The notes under the pieces: generated by a model
The model's database searches: none
Seen by the model: the letters and a program-made list of their open reading frames with translations, nothing else
Told to the model about the DNA's origin: nothing
Assembly (NCBI GenBank): GCA_028583415.1
Contig: CM053265.1
Coordinates: 27,683,815 to 27,747,814, forward strand
Length of the DNA stretch: 64,000 nucleotides
Reading direction: 5' to 3'
DNA from: Protea cynaroides
Taxonomy: Eukaryota; Streptophyta; Magnoliopsida; Proteales; Proteaceae
Shown here: positions 1-10,423 of the stretch, piece by piece
Numbering within the stretch: position 1 is the stretch's first letter
Layout: each line of letters starts with the position of its first letter
Made by a program: the position numbers and the translations under genes

Positions 1-180
1 TGCAAAATGACAGTGGAAATGGCTCATGAAATGATAGAGAGAGAAAACCCAGTTAATTTCAGTCAATCCAGTCAACTCAGTTCAAGCCAGTTCTGACCCA
101 ACCCAGCTCAACCCATATCAGTTTAACTCAATCAACCCAAGCCAGTCTCAACCCGTTTCGAACCAGTTCATCCATGTGCA

Positions 181-300
181 TAGTATTTATATATATTATA
201 TATATTGTATACTATATATATATATATATATATATGTATGTTATTAAATATATGTGTATATATGTATATAATAAATATTATTATATATAAATGATAAAAT
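181..300. repeat. AT-rich simple repeat
   Basis: Alternating TA-rich sequence with a run of TA dinucleotides around 206-232 and further TATA/ATAT stretches up to 300. It is low complexity and has no coding potential. It sits directly before the polypurine block, so the two form a compositionally extreme junction. Confidence 0.8.
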
Positions 301-1310
301 CCAAAAGAGAATGAGGAAAAAAAAGAAAAGAGAGAATATGAGAGAATAAGAGAAAGAGAGAGAATAAAAGAAAGAGAAAGAAACAAAAGAAAAAAAGAAA
401 AAAAAGAAAAGAAAAGAAACTTTCACGTTTTCTAGAGAGAAGAAGAGAAGAAAAGGAAAGAAAAAAAAAAGAAGAGAAGAAAAGGAATGAAAGAGAAAAA
501 GAGAAGAAAAGGAAAGAAAGAGAAGAAGAGAAGAAAAGGAAAGAAAGAGAAGAAGAGAAGAAAAGGAAAGAAAGAGAAAAAGAGAAGAAAAGAAAAGAAA
601 AAAGAGAAGAGAAGAAAAGGAAAGAAAGAGAAAAAGAGAAGAAAAGGAAAGAAAAAAAAGAAGAGAAGAAAAGGAAAGAAAAAAAAGAAGAGAAGAAAAG
701 GAAAGAAAGAGAAAAAGAGAAGAAAAGGAAAGAAAGAAGAGAAGAGAAGAAAAGGAAAGAAAAAAGAGAAGAGAAGAAAAGGAAAGAAAAAAGAGATTGA
801 GGAAAAAAGGAAAGAAAAGAGAGAGGAGACGTGAGAGAGGGAAGGATTTTCTGTTTTGGCATAAAATCCAAAAGATTTTTTTAAGAAAAAAAGGAAAGAA
901 AGAGAGAGGAAACGTGAGAGAGAGAGAGAGAGATTTAGGGTTTTGGATTCAAAAGAGATTGAGAAAAAAGGAAAGAGAAGAAAAGGAGGGGAGATTTAGA
1001 AGAATCCAAAAAGATTCTTTGTGAAATAAGAAGAAAATAGAGAAAGAGAGAGAGAAAAGGGAAGAATCCAAAAGATTTTTTTTTTTGGAGAAAAAGGAAA
1101 GAAAAGAGAGAGGAGACGTGAAAGGGAGGAGGATTTAGGGTTTTACATATAATCCAAAAGAAAAAAGAAAAGAGGAGGAGGAGAAGAATAGAGGGGACGT
1201 TCAAGAGAGAGAAAAAAAAGAATCCAAGAAAGGAGAATAAGAAGAAAATAGAGAGAGAGAGAGAGAGAGAGGTGTTAAGAAAGAGAGATCTAGAAGAAAA
1301 GGGAGAAGGA
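300..1310 (+). repeat. kilobase polypurine (GA-rich) tract
   Basis: The + strand is almost entirely A and G for about 1 kb, built from AAGAGAAG, GGAAAG and GAGAGA variants. Reading frames across it give only Lys/Arg/Glu or, on the other strand, Phe/Ser/Leu repeats; these are compositional and are not genes. Short non-purine islands with a repeated phrase (TTTAGGGTTTT, AATCCAAAAGA) near 845-960 and 1130-1160 suggest imperfect 200-300 bp repeat units. A donor-like GAG|GTAAGAAC follows at 1376. It may be part of an LTR or leader of a large Ty3/gypsy element, but I cannot prove that. Confidence 0.75.
487..834 (+). repeat. tandem 18-21 bp purine repeat
   Basis: Within the polypurine tract a unit close to GAGAAGAAAAGGAAAGAAA recurs many times, with A/G-only variants and small length changes. 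The long Lys-Arg reading frame across it is produced by the repeat and is not supported as a protein. Confidence 0.8.
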
Positions 1311-1376
1311 TCAGAGAGGCAGCAAAGAGGATGATGAGAATATGCAAAGGAGAGAAGCAGAAAGAAGAAGCCTGAG

Positions 1377-2500
1377 GTAAGAACTACCCATCCCTTTTGT
1401 CATTTTATTTAAAGTCAAAGCATACTGCAATGCATGTCTGAGATTGGTGTTTAGCCTTAGGAAGATGCTTCCGTTTGCACAAGGTTCCTTAATGAAAAAG
1501 TTAGATTTATCAGTTATCTAAATGACCATGTATTCAGATTCTATTTTCATCAGCTATATAATTTTATATTGATTTTATAGTACAATTTGCCAGAATCTGG
1601 AACAGACCTGACTAGTGTATTTGCATGTACTTGGGGAACGATTTTGACCCGCCCATGGTCTCTTTTAGGATTAGTTTCATTGAGACAAAATGTTGGCCTC
1701 TGAGTCCTCTTTCCGAGGATATGTCTTAAGAAAGTTTTGAGTAAATACAGTGCCCCATGTGCCCATTTTGGCCTAATCTGACAAAATTATCATCTTGCTA
1801 CGTGTTCCACAATAATGCTTGTGTAAATAGATTCTAGAGACATCTTATGATCTCTATCTCTTCATGAATAAGTTAGACTTAGAAGTATAGGAGACACCCA
1901 TTCTGATGGAATATTTTTCTGATATCCAGGGAATATAATATAATTATTTCCCCATGACTGGTTTGAATCTAAAACCTGTTTGGTCAAATTTTGAAAGTCT
2001 GATTTTTTATTGTTAAGAAGGCCTTTTGAGATCTCGATTTCTTCAGAGAAATTGTAGATTTCTGAAAAACCTTTGATTTGGTTTATTCTTTGTCCAATTT
2101 AGACTCATAGAAGTGGGGTTTCAAATCAATGCAAAGCAGTACACAATACAGGTATTTGCCAAATGGTCATCCAATGATTGATTTGTTATTTCTGCTACCA
2201 TTTCGGCATGAAACGATGGATTGCATGCCATATTTGATGCTTGCTATCAATGCTATATTTTAGATGCTCATACTCACATACCAATTTTGGACTGACTCAT
2301 ATGTTTTGCTTGACTCACATGCTTTGCTTGATTCTCACATGTTTGCTACATTTGTCTGCCATACATGCTCATTGTTGTTATATCTGTTTGCCACATACTC
2401 ACATGTTATATTAAATGCTTATTGCCATATTTGGATGTTTACACTGCTATATTTGTTGAACTCACATTACTATGTTGGATTACTTATATTGTTATTATTG
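1377..2500. other. gene-free stretch
   Basis: AT-rich unique-looking sequence with no convincing ORF, splice-phased exon or RNA gene. Around 2250-2470 there is a loose repeat of ACTCACATG / TTGCTACAT-type words that gives a short Cys/His/Leu-rich reading frame of no recognisable family. Confidence 0.5.
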
Positions 2501-2504
2501 AATA

Positions 2505-2775
2505 TAATAATTAGGGTAGGAAACCCTAAAAATGGAAAAATAGCAATTAAGATAGAAAACCCTAAAAGTTGTAAAAAAAATAGCAATTAGGGTGAGAAAC
2601 CCTAAAAATGGAAAGAAAATAGTAATTAGGGTAGAAACCCTAAAAATGGAAAGAAAATAGTAATTATGGTAGAAAACCCTAAAAATGAAAAGAAAATAGT
2701 AATTAGGGTAGAAAACCCTAAAAATGGAAAGAAAATAGTAATTAGGGTAGAAAACCCTAAAAAATGAAAAGAAAA
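2505..2775 (+). repeat. tandem 37-39 bp repeat with telomere-like palindrome
   Basis: About seven units, each containing TTAGGGT, a 3-5 base spacer and ACCCTAAA, followed by an A/G spacer ending in AAAATAG. Each unit can fold into a small hairpin whose two arms are the telomeric heptamer in opposite orientations. Units 2 and 5 carry substitutions in the TTAGGGT arm; the later units are the most uniform. Confidence 0.85.
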
Positions 2776-2940
2776 TAAAAATGGTAGGAATTTAGGTCTC
2801 ATCCCTAGATCCTATTGACAAAAAATAGAAAGAACTTGGTACGCATCCCAAATAAAAATGGTAAGAATTTAGGTCTCATCCCTAGATCTTATTGACAAAA
2901 ATGGTAGGAATTTGGTACACATTCCAAATCCAACTCTCAC
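2776..2940 (+). repeat. short tandem duplication after the telomere-like array
   Basis: The phrase AATGGTAGGAATTTAGGTC followed by TCATCCCTAGATC is present twice (about 2782-2818 and 2858-2895). A third shorter copy of AATGGTAGGAATTTGGTAC begins near 2900. The units are about 75 bp and diverged. No coding function is visible. Confidence 0.6.
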
Positions 2941-3189
2941 AATCATTTTGAACTATGTTTTTGGACTTGATTTCCAGGATTGGAATACGTAGGCAGTTTG
3001 AGATGTCTTACACGTCTCAGATTCAGTCCAAGACCGAACCATCTTTGGTTCGGTTCACTGTATAATATTGTACATTACATTTGCTTGTTTATTTGTTTCA
3101 AAAAATGATTGGCTGAACCCTAGGTTAGAATAACTTAGCAACTTGGTTTAGGACATCCCCCATTGAACCCTAGTCATCCAGTTGATCAA

Positions 3190-3510
3190 GCACAGTCAAA
3201 ATTATAGTCTAAGAAAAGTTTAGGAGGCCGATATTGATCGGGCAGTTTGGGTGCCTAACACCTTCCCATAATCGTACCCTGAATACTTACCCGATCTCTT
3301 GCAGACCAAAGAACTGATACATTAGGTCATGAGTCAATAGAAGTCTTACCTTAGGGTGAGGCTACATTTTTAGAGGTCCTAGACCTTAATCTAGGTGGCG
3401 ACTCCAACAAAACAAGAACAATCAATCTTCATCGATACGGATACACATTCTATCCCAAGGAGGATCATCGATCTCCCATTGTCCACACAGGTATCAAAAC
3501 TTGTCAGTGC
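3190..3510 (+). mobile_element. LTR-like end, possible Tat-type Ty3/gypsy
   Basis: Contains GGGTGCCTAACACCTTCCC and CTAGGTGGCGACTCC, phrases I associate with the 3' part of LTRs of large plant Tat-type gypsy elements. A CACACAGGTATCAAAAC string near 3484 resembles an LTR end followed by a degraded TGGTATCAGAG primer site. No partner LTR or target duplication was found, so both the boundary and the family are inference. Confidence 0.4.
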
Positions 3511-4777
3511 CTTCCCAAGGTTGTATCTCCTTCTAGCCTCCTTCGTCCTCCTTCAACTCTCCTCTCTCTGAAAACACATCAGAGTTTTGGGTGGTAAATA
3601 TGTACTCTGAGAGAGAGAGGGTTTGAGGAGACTTAGATGAATTTAGAGTCTCCTCTTGTTGTAGAACTCCTTAGAGAGTTAGAGACTACAAGGGACTACC
3701 AAGTGGCAAATTGAGAAGTCCCATAGGTTCTCTACTCCCTCCATAACTCCAAAGTAGTTAGGAGTGAGGTGGGACCCATTGGGGTTGTCCCTAGGTCCAA
3801 GGAATATTCCCATTCGACCTTGCAATGGAGTTTTGAAACTTACATTTGCGGGCAGGCTTTTCTGGCCTCATCGATCGCAGGATCTGGACGGAACTATTCT
3901 ATGTTCCATCGACCAGCAGTGGCGACCAGTGCCCAGTTTTAAGAGCACTGAATCTAGAATTTCAACATGTTTGTTAAGAGGGTTCATACTTGATTTAAGT
4001 TAGCCCTCAGGTCCTCATTGCGTCGGGTTTGTTAGCGGTAGAAAACCCTGACATGGTAAGAAAATCCGAGTTAGGCCAGGTTTTCTAGGTGCAGGTTTTA
4101 CATTCTATGCATAGGAACAAGAATCAATACATTGGAATAAGTTTCTATGTTATAGAATTATTAAATCATTTATAATTTACTTTTATTTTCTTTATATATA
4201 ATCACAGTCGTAGGATCATAAGGGATGGTTGAAATTATTTTGAGACATTTAAGGGTTTGTAAGGCCTATATAGAGGCTAATTTTCATGTAGTAGTTAGTT
4301 TATTTTTGAATGAAAAAGTGGATTGAAGCTTGTCATCTCCTTTGAACCTTGAAGAGTTTATCTCTTGAAACTTAAAAGAGTTTCAATTTTCACTTCAATC
4401 TTAAAGAGTTACAAATCCATTAAGTTGTAGATTTATCCTAAAAGAGTTGAGTCTAAACCCATATCTATCTCCATTCATTTTATTTTATTTTTAAAATTAT
4501 GTCCTTGTTCATGCACTAGCTTCAATAGGCATTTCAAGTACCTTAAATTGTTTTTATGAGAAAATATTTGTTATAAAAAGTGTATATCCATGGGTCCTTG
4601 TATATTAGGATTTGGAATCAGATCATTCTGACATATATTGAGCAAGATATACTCATTTTACCGAGGAAGTGCATAACTGAAATTTCAGCACATCTTGTGC
4701 CTGTGTTGGACCTGGTATAAGTCATTCTCCCAATTTGCTATGTTGAGAAGTCTAGGTTGGCCTGCACCAAATGAACA
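3511..4777. other. gene-free repeat debris
   Basis: No supported gene. Holds a GAGAGAGA microsatellite near 3610, LTR-like phrases (3760-3960) and a short imperfect repeat of CTTGAAGAGTT / CTTAAAGAGTT words near 4340-4450. The largest reading frame (3764-4003) has no recognisable domain and looks accidental. Confidence 0.45.
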
Positions 4778-4782
4778 CCAAT

Positions 4783-7658
4783 TGTGAAACCCATACCCGA
4801 AATCCCTCACTAACCTAGATTCCTCTTATGCCAGGTCTCCATACATCGACTGATGGAGCACCTAATGTGGACCCAATGGTGGTATATGAGCCATAGGTAT
4901 GTCTTGACTATGTATATGTGATGAGATTAGGTGCTTTAGTAGACCTTAGGTGGAATGGGTGTGCATCCCAAAGCATCTAGGCCAATTAGATGACCAATAA
5001 GATATATTTTGGCCTAACTAGATGATCGATCACCCGATTGTCAGCAACTGGTTGATCACGAGATTTGATCCTCTCTCTCTACGATTTCTATAAAAGGAGA
5101 CCTCACTCCTCCTTTTCTCCTTTCATGGAATCGTAGGAGAGTGAGAGAAGAAGAAAAGAGGAAGAAGCTTGTAGCTAAAGCTCCAAGTCCTAGCCTTGTA
5201 CCTTGAAGGTAAGTAGCAATGAATTTCTTCCTTCTTCCTTGGTGTTTAAGGCTAGCAACCATGGTGGTTGAGCACCATTAATGGTAACTACCATTAATAA
5301 CCTAAAAAACCTAGGTTTGGTTTACCCACTCCATTAATGGAGTTAAATGGAGCTTTGATGGCTCCCATTGTGCCTAATAAGGGTGGGAATATGTTTCTTA
5401 CCAACTAAAATAGGAACCTTGTAGTGGAGAACAAGTCTCCAAAGCTCAGAGACCAAGCTCGGTTCGTGACCTGATTTCTGGGTCTGAACAGGAACCTCGT
5501 ACAAAAGGCACGATTATGTTCATTCTTCTGGTTAGCTTATACCAAGGCTCTGCCAAGGTCAATGCCTTGGTTTATGACCAATGAACTAACCAGAGCCTCG
5601 TACCGGAGGACCATCTCGGAGGCACAATCCTCCAAGTATCCTTTTAGTCATCCAACCAGTTTCCCAGTGGGTCCGATTGGCCTGGATCCTCCGTTTAGGT
5701 TTAATACTAAGTAGAGGTGGTGCAGGATGAATGGTCACTTGGCAAAGCCTCTAAAAAACCTACTAAAACCCCAGTATGTATATAGTATGGGAACCAGATG
5801 ATCTACCGGATGCTCGATCATCTACTTATTCCTCTGGCTCTGTCTACTTAGAAAACATTCTACGTATTAACTGGTTGACTGTACCGGAGGCACCCTTTAC
5901 CGGTTCCATTCTCTGATTCAGTCTGTTTTGATTATTATGCCTAGTAATGAATAGAAAGGCGAACCGTTGGGTTCTCGATTTATCTTAGGACCCATGTATA
6001 GATAGGTAAGGCTTGTCCATAGTGATTAAAGCTATGAAAACTAAACTAATGAATCCTTATATGTTAAATAGGTGTTTAACACGGATGATTATTGAAGCCT
6101 TCTGTTTGACTTCCGATTATTGTTGCACTTCTTGTGTAATCAGATGAGGGGTCTAGTCCATAAACTTAGGACATTCTTAATAATATGTCTACATTGCTTA
6201 GTAATATGCTTATGTTGTATTTAATGATATGTTTCATTATTGCTATGGATGAGCATGCATTACATTATAACAACTATGAATGTTTGTATGATCGTTTGGG
6301 CATGATGAAAAGTGTAGCGTGTAGGAGCACAATACATGGGTCATGTTGTTGATGTTGGGCTCTAGCAGGAGCACGGTGATCCATGGGAGTGGAGCCAGGG
6401 TCCTCCGTTAGGGCAGAACCTTCTTTAAATGTGTATAAGTATACAACCATGTATGATGGACCGTGTGACGCATTAGAGTGCGGGTACTCGGATCGTGTTG
6501 GATTGTAAGATGATTGATCATGTATGATGGTTCGTGTAACACATGCGAGTACGGGCACACGAATCATGTTGGAATTTAAACTCACTAATGGGGGCATGAT
6601 GATCCATGGGAGTGGTGAGCCGGGGATCCCTGCTGGTGTAAGTAATAAGGGTTTTGTTGACATGCTCGTGGGGGTACAATGATCCATGAGAATAGTGATC
6701 CGGGGACTTCTATTGGTGGTAGTCAAAATGAAATGAACGAACATAATAGACATAGGTGGTGTCATTTCTTGTTTTCCAATGCCCTTCTAGTAGGGGTAAA
6801 GATACTGACATAGCTTCGCACTTCTGAAGGTTGGGTGATCCTAGGAGCAGTTAGTAACGTATGGGTGTACAGTAGCTAGCATATGTGGGGTCTATAATAG
6901 GAGACGACGAACCCTATAAGGATTGGTGTCTCGAAGGGGAGAGTTTGTTTGTAGAAGCCGTTTAATGGCCCGGGGTCATCTATTCAACTTCTACCTTTGC
7001 CCAGAATATAGTAACACAAACCTGAGACCTAATATAAAATAAATTACATTTCATATCATTTGATGTTGTATGTTGCATGCATGTGATACTAGATTTCTCA
7101 CTGAGCTAGAATATGAACTCACCCTTGTGTTAACACTTCTTTTCAGATTCTTCTGTAAGTGACTTCTCTGTCGTTGATTTTATGTAGTCCCCTCTGGTTA
7201 GTGTGGGTGCTGGCACTGATGATGTTGGTGGAGAGCACGGTGAGGGCTGCACCTGTAGTGACTACGTCTAAGCATGATATAGTCCTCCCCTTACTTTTTC
7301 CCTCCTAGATACATTATGATTCTTTTTGTTGATGGGCGAAGATGTCTGCAAAACATTGGGTTCAGATTTTGGTTCAGCTATATGTATATTTGATATAGAA
7401 TATTTTGTAGAACAATGGGTTGTAATGGATAAATTGATACATAGTATGAGATATGTTATCATTATAGTTGCGTCTGTCAGTATTAACGGTTTCTTCTTAT
7501 ATTATTATTGCTTCTTGATATATTGTAGTTATTGCATGTGTAGACTGTGAGATTTAATTTGTAATCATTGTGGTTAGCGATCTTGGATGTATTCAGGTGC
7601 CGTAAGGGTTGACCTGAATATCATGCCTAATTCTTTAAAATAGGAATTGGCTGTGACA
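4783..7658 (+). mobile_element. solo LTR of a Ty3/gypsy element
   Basis: Starts TGTGAAACCC and ends GGCTGTGACA (TG...CA) and is flanked by a perfect 5-bp target duplication CCAAT at 4778-4782 and 7659-7663. Length is 2876 bp, with no internal coding region, so it is best read as a solo LTR left by LTR-LTR recombination. It has a TATA box (TATAAAA near 5089), a GA-rich leader, a near-ideal splice donor AAG|GTAAGT at 5209, and at 7097-7146 the CTCACTGAGC...CTCACCCTT block followed by TTTTCAG. The same order recurs in the Tekay-like LTRs at 40954-43283 and elsewhere. Reading frames inside it are not genes. Confidence 0.88.
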
Positions 7659-7663
7659 CCAAT

Positions 7664-9080
7664 GTTTGAAACCAAGATGATGAATGCTAATACAAATAAA
7701 GGTATATGGTTGAATTTGAGTTTATATTTTAATAGTAAATTCATACTATTCTCTGTATGTCTAATGATCAAAATTCTCTGTATGTCTACTAACCACGGTT
7801 TAAGAGCACAAATTGGATCATTCAATTCCAGCCCGATCCTTCCAACCTATGCAACACGCTCGAATCAAACCCTCAAGATTGGAAAAACCATGCAAATGAG
7901 GTGATTCTCAAGGTTTTTTTAGTTGAGTCAGCCCGGTCCATTCTGATACAACTCAAGATCAGATTGGAATCAGCTAGGGATAGGCTATAGCCAATCCAGA
8001 CCCTAATCCCATACACTTTAACAGTGCTACACATGTGGATTTCCTGGATTCTCCACATTGCCAGCCTAGGGAGAATCTCCCACACCACACCAATGGGGCA
8101 TGATGGGAGCCATCTTCAATGGGATTCAATGGGACTCACAAGTAGGGATGTCAATTTTTGCCCCGCGTTGTGTCCCCAAACTAGATCGACTGATTAAAAC
8201 CCAAAGCGACCTGCACCTTTTACTAAACCTGCGGGGCTTAGACCTGGACCGATTATTAATTGATCGTTCATAGTGCAAGGGTGTAGCTTGACGGTTGCCC
8301 GACAGCACCAACTAATTACGAACAAAACCCGACACCGACTGATTATAGACAAATTTCTTCTAATGATTCCCTATCTCCCTCTTCCAATGAAGCAGAAGAC
8401 ACTTGATGAGTAGATCGATTGGATGATGTAGCTTGAACTGGTCGCAGTGATGACACCAGGATTATGAAGATTTACAAGATATGTTATAATAAAATTCCTC
8501 TCTAATATTTTACATGGCATGTTTGTTTGACCTTTAGATTTAAGAACAACATATGAATCAAGAATGAATACTAAACTGATACAATTTTTGGTTTTGGATT
8601 TTGAGCATGAAGTGTATTGAGTGGTACCGGCGGACATGTGCTTTTGTACTAGGTTGTGCTTTTGTCTATTGTGGACCAATTGGTAAGATTGGGCTGATTA
8701 GCATAAGACTGAGTAGCTTAACATTGGTTATGATCCAGTTGATTTGCATCATTGTAGCCTGTTATAGTCTGATTAAACTGATTAACATAAGACCAATTAT
8801 GATTGAGACTGATCGAACCGAACGTAAACGTGTCAATGTCTCTTACGTGAGGACTGATTAATTAAATATGTCCATCACAATACAAATGTATTAAATTGAT
8901 GGTTACCAATTAGGCTCCACCCACTGATCTAGAGACAAGATTATGGAGTGAAAAAATACGAGGAAAGAGTGTTAATTATGTAAAAAAGGGTGGGAAAAAG
9001 AATCCCAAGACGGTCTTAGTAATCATGTGAAAGGGGAGGGAAATTTCACCCAAAAAAATGAAAAAAAAAGAAAGGGGTGG
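7664..9080. other. intergenic region upstream of the ELMO gene
   Basis: No coding region or RNA gene is supported. A segment starting AGGGATGTCAATTTTTGCC at 8145, followed by alternating GACC/GATT words (up to about 8360), resembles the edge of non-autonomous hAT-like repeats that often begin TAGGGATGTCAA; I found no matching inverted end. Tandem-like CTGATTA words also recur at 8690-8860. Confidence 0.45.
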
Positions 9081-9086
9081 GACCGT

Positions 9087-9138
9087 GGGAAAGAATCCCC
9101 ACGCTGGCCGCGCTGGCCGTGTGGGGATTCTTTTTCCC
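9087..9138. promoter_or_regulatory. GC-rich inverted repeat upstream of the ELMO promoter
   Basis: GGGAAAGAATCCCCAC at the left is matched by GTGGGGATTCTTTTTCCC at the right, with about 16 pairable bases allowing a 1-2 nt bulge. The loop itself contains a repeated GCTGGCC. It lies about 470 bp upstream of the TATA box. A single-arm relative, GGGAAAAAGAATCCC, occurs at 8994-9008. Function is unknown; it could be a regulatory hairpin or a relic of a small inverted-repeat transposon. Confidence 0.5.
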
Positions 9139-9600
9139 CGACGAGGTTAATACTTTTAAATTTTTAATACATGACTACAGTAATAACCGCCGTGTCCCCT
9201 TGGCTAAAAAAGAAAAAAAAAGAAACCGTCGTGCCCGTGAAGAGAGAAAATCATAATGGAAAGGCCAACGGTGAAGCCCAAAGCTGCTCTGCATTAATTA
9301 AACAATGCATTAACGGGAGAGGAGCAGGGCGGAGAGCATGGAAGCCGGGGATTGGGTTCAGCCACCGAAAACGTCGGCGCAAAAAAAGTTTTAGCAGAAC
9401 CCTTTCGAGTTGCGATCTTTCTCGCATTTGGCCGGTCTCATCTCCGCGTTCGACTGGAGCCCCGAGCAGCCAGAGATCTCTCTCTCTGCCCTTCCCTGTG
9501 TCCCTGCGGCCACCTCGCTGCTTGCTCCCAATCCAGCAGCTCCAAATCCAACGGTATAACATTGTTACCTTCCTTGTCAGACAAAAAGCGAAAAGTTGAA

Positions 9601-9613
9601 AGCATATAAAAAG
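9601..9613 (+). promoter_or_regulatory. TATA box of the ELMO gene
   Basis: GCATATAAAAAGG is a strong plant TATA box. The following 250 bp are CT-rich and GC-richer than the surroundings, as expected for a leader. A (CT)-rich stretch at 9855-9875 and possible donors (CAG|GTGCCC at 9849) suggest a leader intron. The transcription start is therefore predicted at about 9635. Confidence 0.55.
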
Positions 9614-10360
9614 GGGTGAAACAACGAAGAAAGAAAAAGAACAGAGGAAGAGTCTCTCGTTGTAGAAAGAGGGGGCTGAGCTCGCTCAGATGCTCCTCCA
9701 CCTCCTCCTCTCTAAGGCCCGGCTCCACCACTTCCACCACTTCCACAACCACCACCGCCGCCGCCACCAACCACCATAGCCGACGCAAGGAGGGCTCTCT
9801 CCCTTTCTTAATCTTGCCAACTCCTATACATCTCCATTACAGTAACAGGTGCCCTCTCTTTCTCTCTCTCTCTCGTTTGCTCCCCCACAATCATTAAGAA
9901 CTGCTTTTATGATTTTATCTTTCCCTTTCATCCTTTTTCTCTGTCCTTTTTGTCTTTTTTGATGTCTCCCGCTGTAGTTTCTTCGCGTTTCATGCTCGAC
10001 CTATTCAGTATGTTTCTCGTAACAAATTGATACTCAAGGAAATCTACGATGCCTAATAAAGAGAAAAATTAGAACCTTTAATTGCGCTCTTGTCATTTTC
10101 ATTTGATTTCTCAGTTTTTCGCGTTCGTTTCTCCTTTCGGTTCTTCTTTACAATCATGCCTTTCTTCCTTTTCATTCCTGTCGGGAATTTCAGGCAATCT
10201 GCCCTTCACTTATCATTCCATTCCTTGACCATTCCGCTCTTTTCTTTTGATGAGAGCTTGAAATTGGAGCAGAGCTTGAGTTGCTGCAATCATTTCTTTT
10301 TTTTCCCTTTCCCCTCCCCCTCCCTTTTCGGTTTGAAAGGGAGAAGGAATCTCGTCTCCG

Positions 10361-10423
10361 ATGACTCCAGAGATGAGATTGGGGTGTCTCCAATGCATTC
10401 CATCCTTTTCCTCTTTTCACAGG
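10361..10423 (+). CDS. candidate first coding exon of the ELMO gene
   Basis: ATG at 10361 is the first Met after an in-frame stop at 10334. Twenty-one codons lead to a donor (AGG|GTAAAG) at 10424 that ends in phase 0, which is exactly the phase needed by the next exon at 10939. The 21 residues (starting MTPEMRLGC) match nothing I recognise; N-termini of plant ELMO proteins are poorly conserved. An alternative is a start in another leader exon. The next exon has no in-frame ATG, so some upstream exon is required. Confidence 0.45.

Noticed and set aside
281..871. Long Phe/Ser/Leu and Lys/Arg reading frames
   Set aside because: They are translations of the polypurine tract on either strand and have no protein-like composition.
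2264..2590. 108-residue frame
   Set aside because: Cys/His/Leu-rich translation of loosely repeated words that runs into the telomere-like array; no domain, no start context.
6274..6765. 163-residue minus-strand frame
   Set aside because: Lies wholly inside the solo LTR 4783-7658; no recognisable domain.
8145..8870. hAT-like MITE starting AGGGATGTCAA
   Set aside because: Only one end resembles the family; no inverted terminus or 8-bp duplication could be found.
9171..9897. Overlapping short frames near the ELMO promoter
   Set aside because: GC-richer leader and promoter sequence; frames overlap on both strands, use non-ATG starts and match nothing. The TATA box and leader explain the composition.
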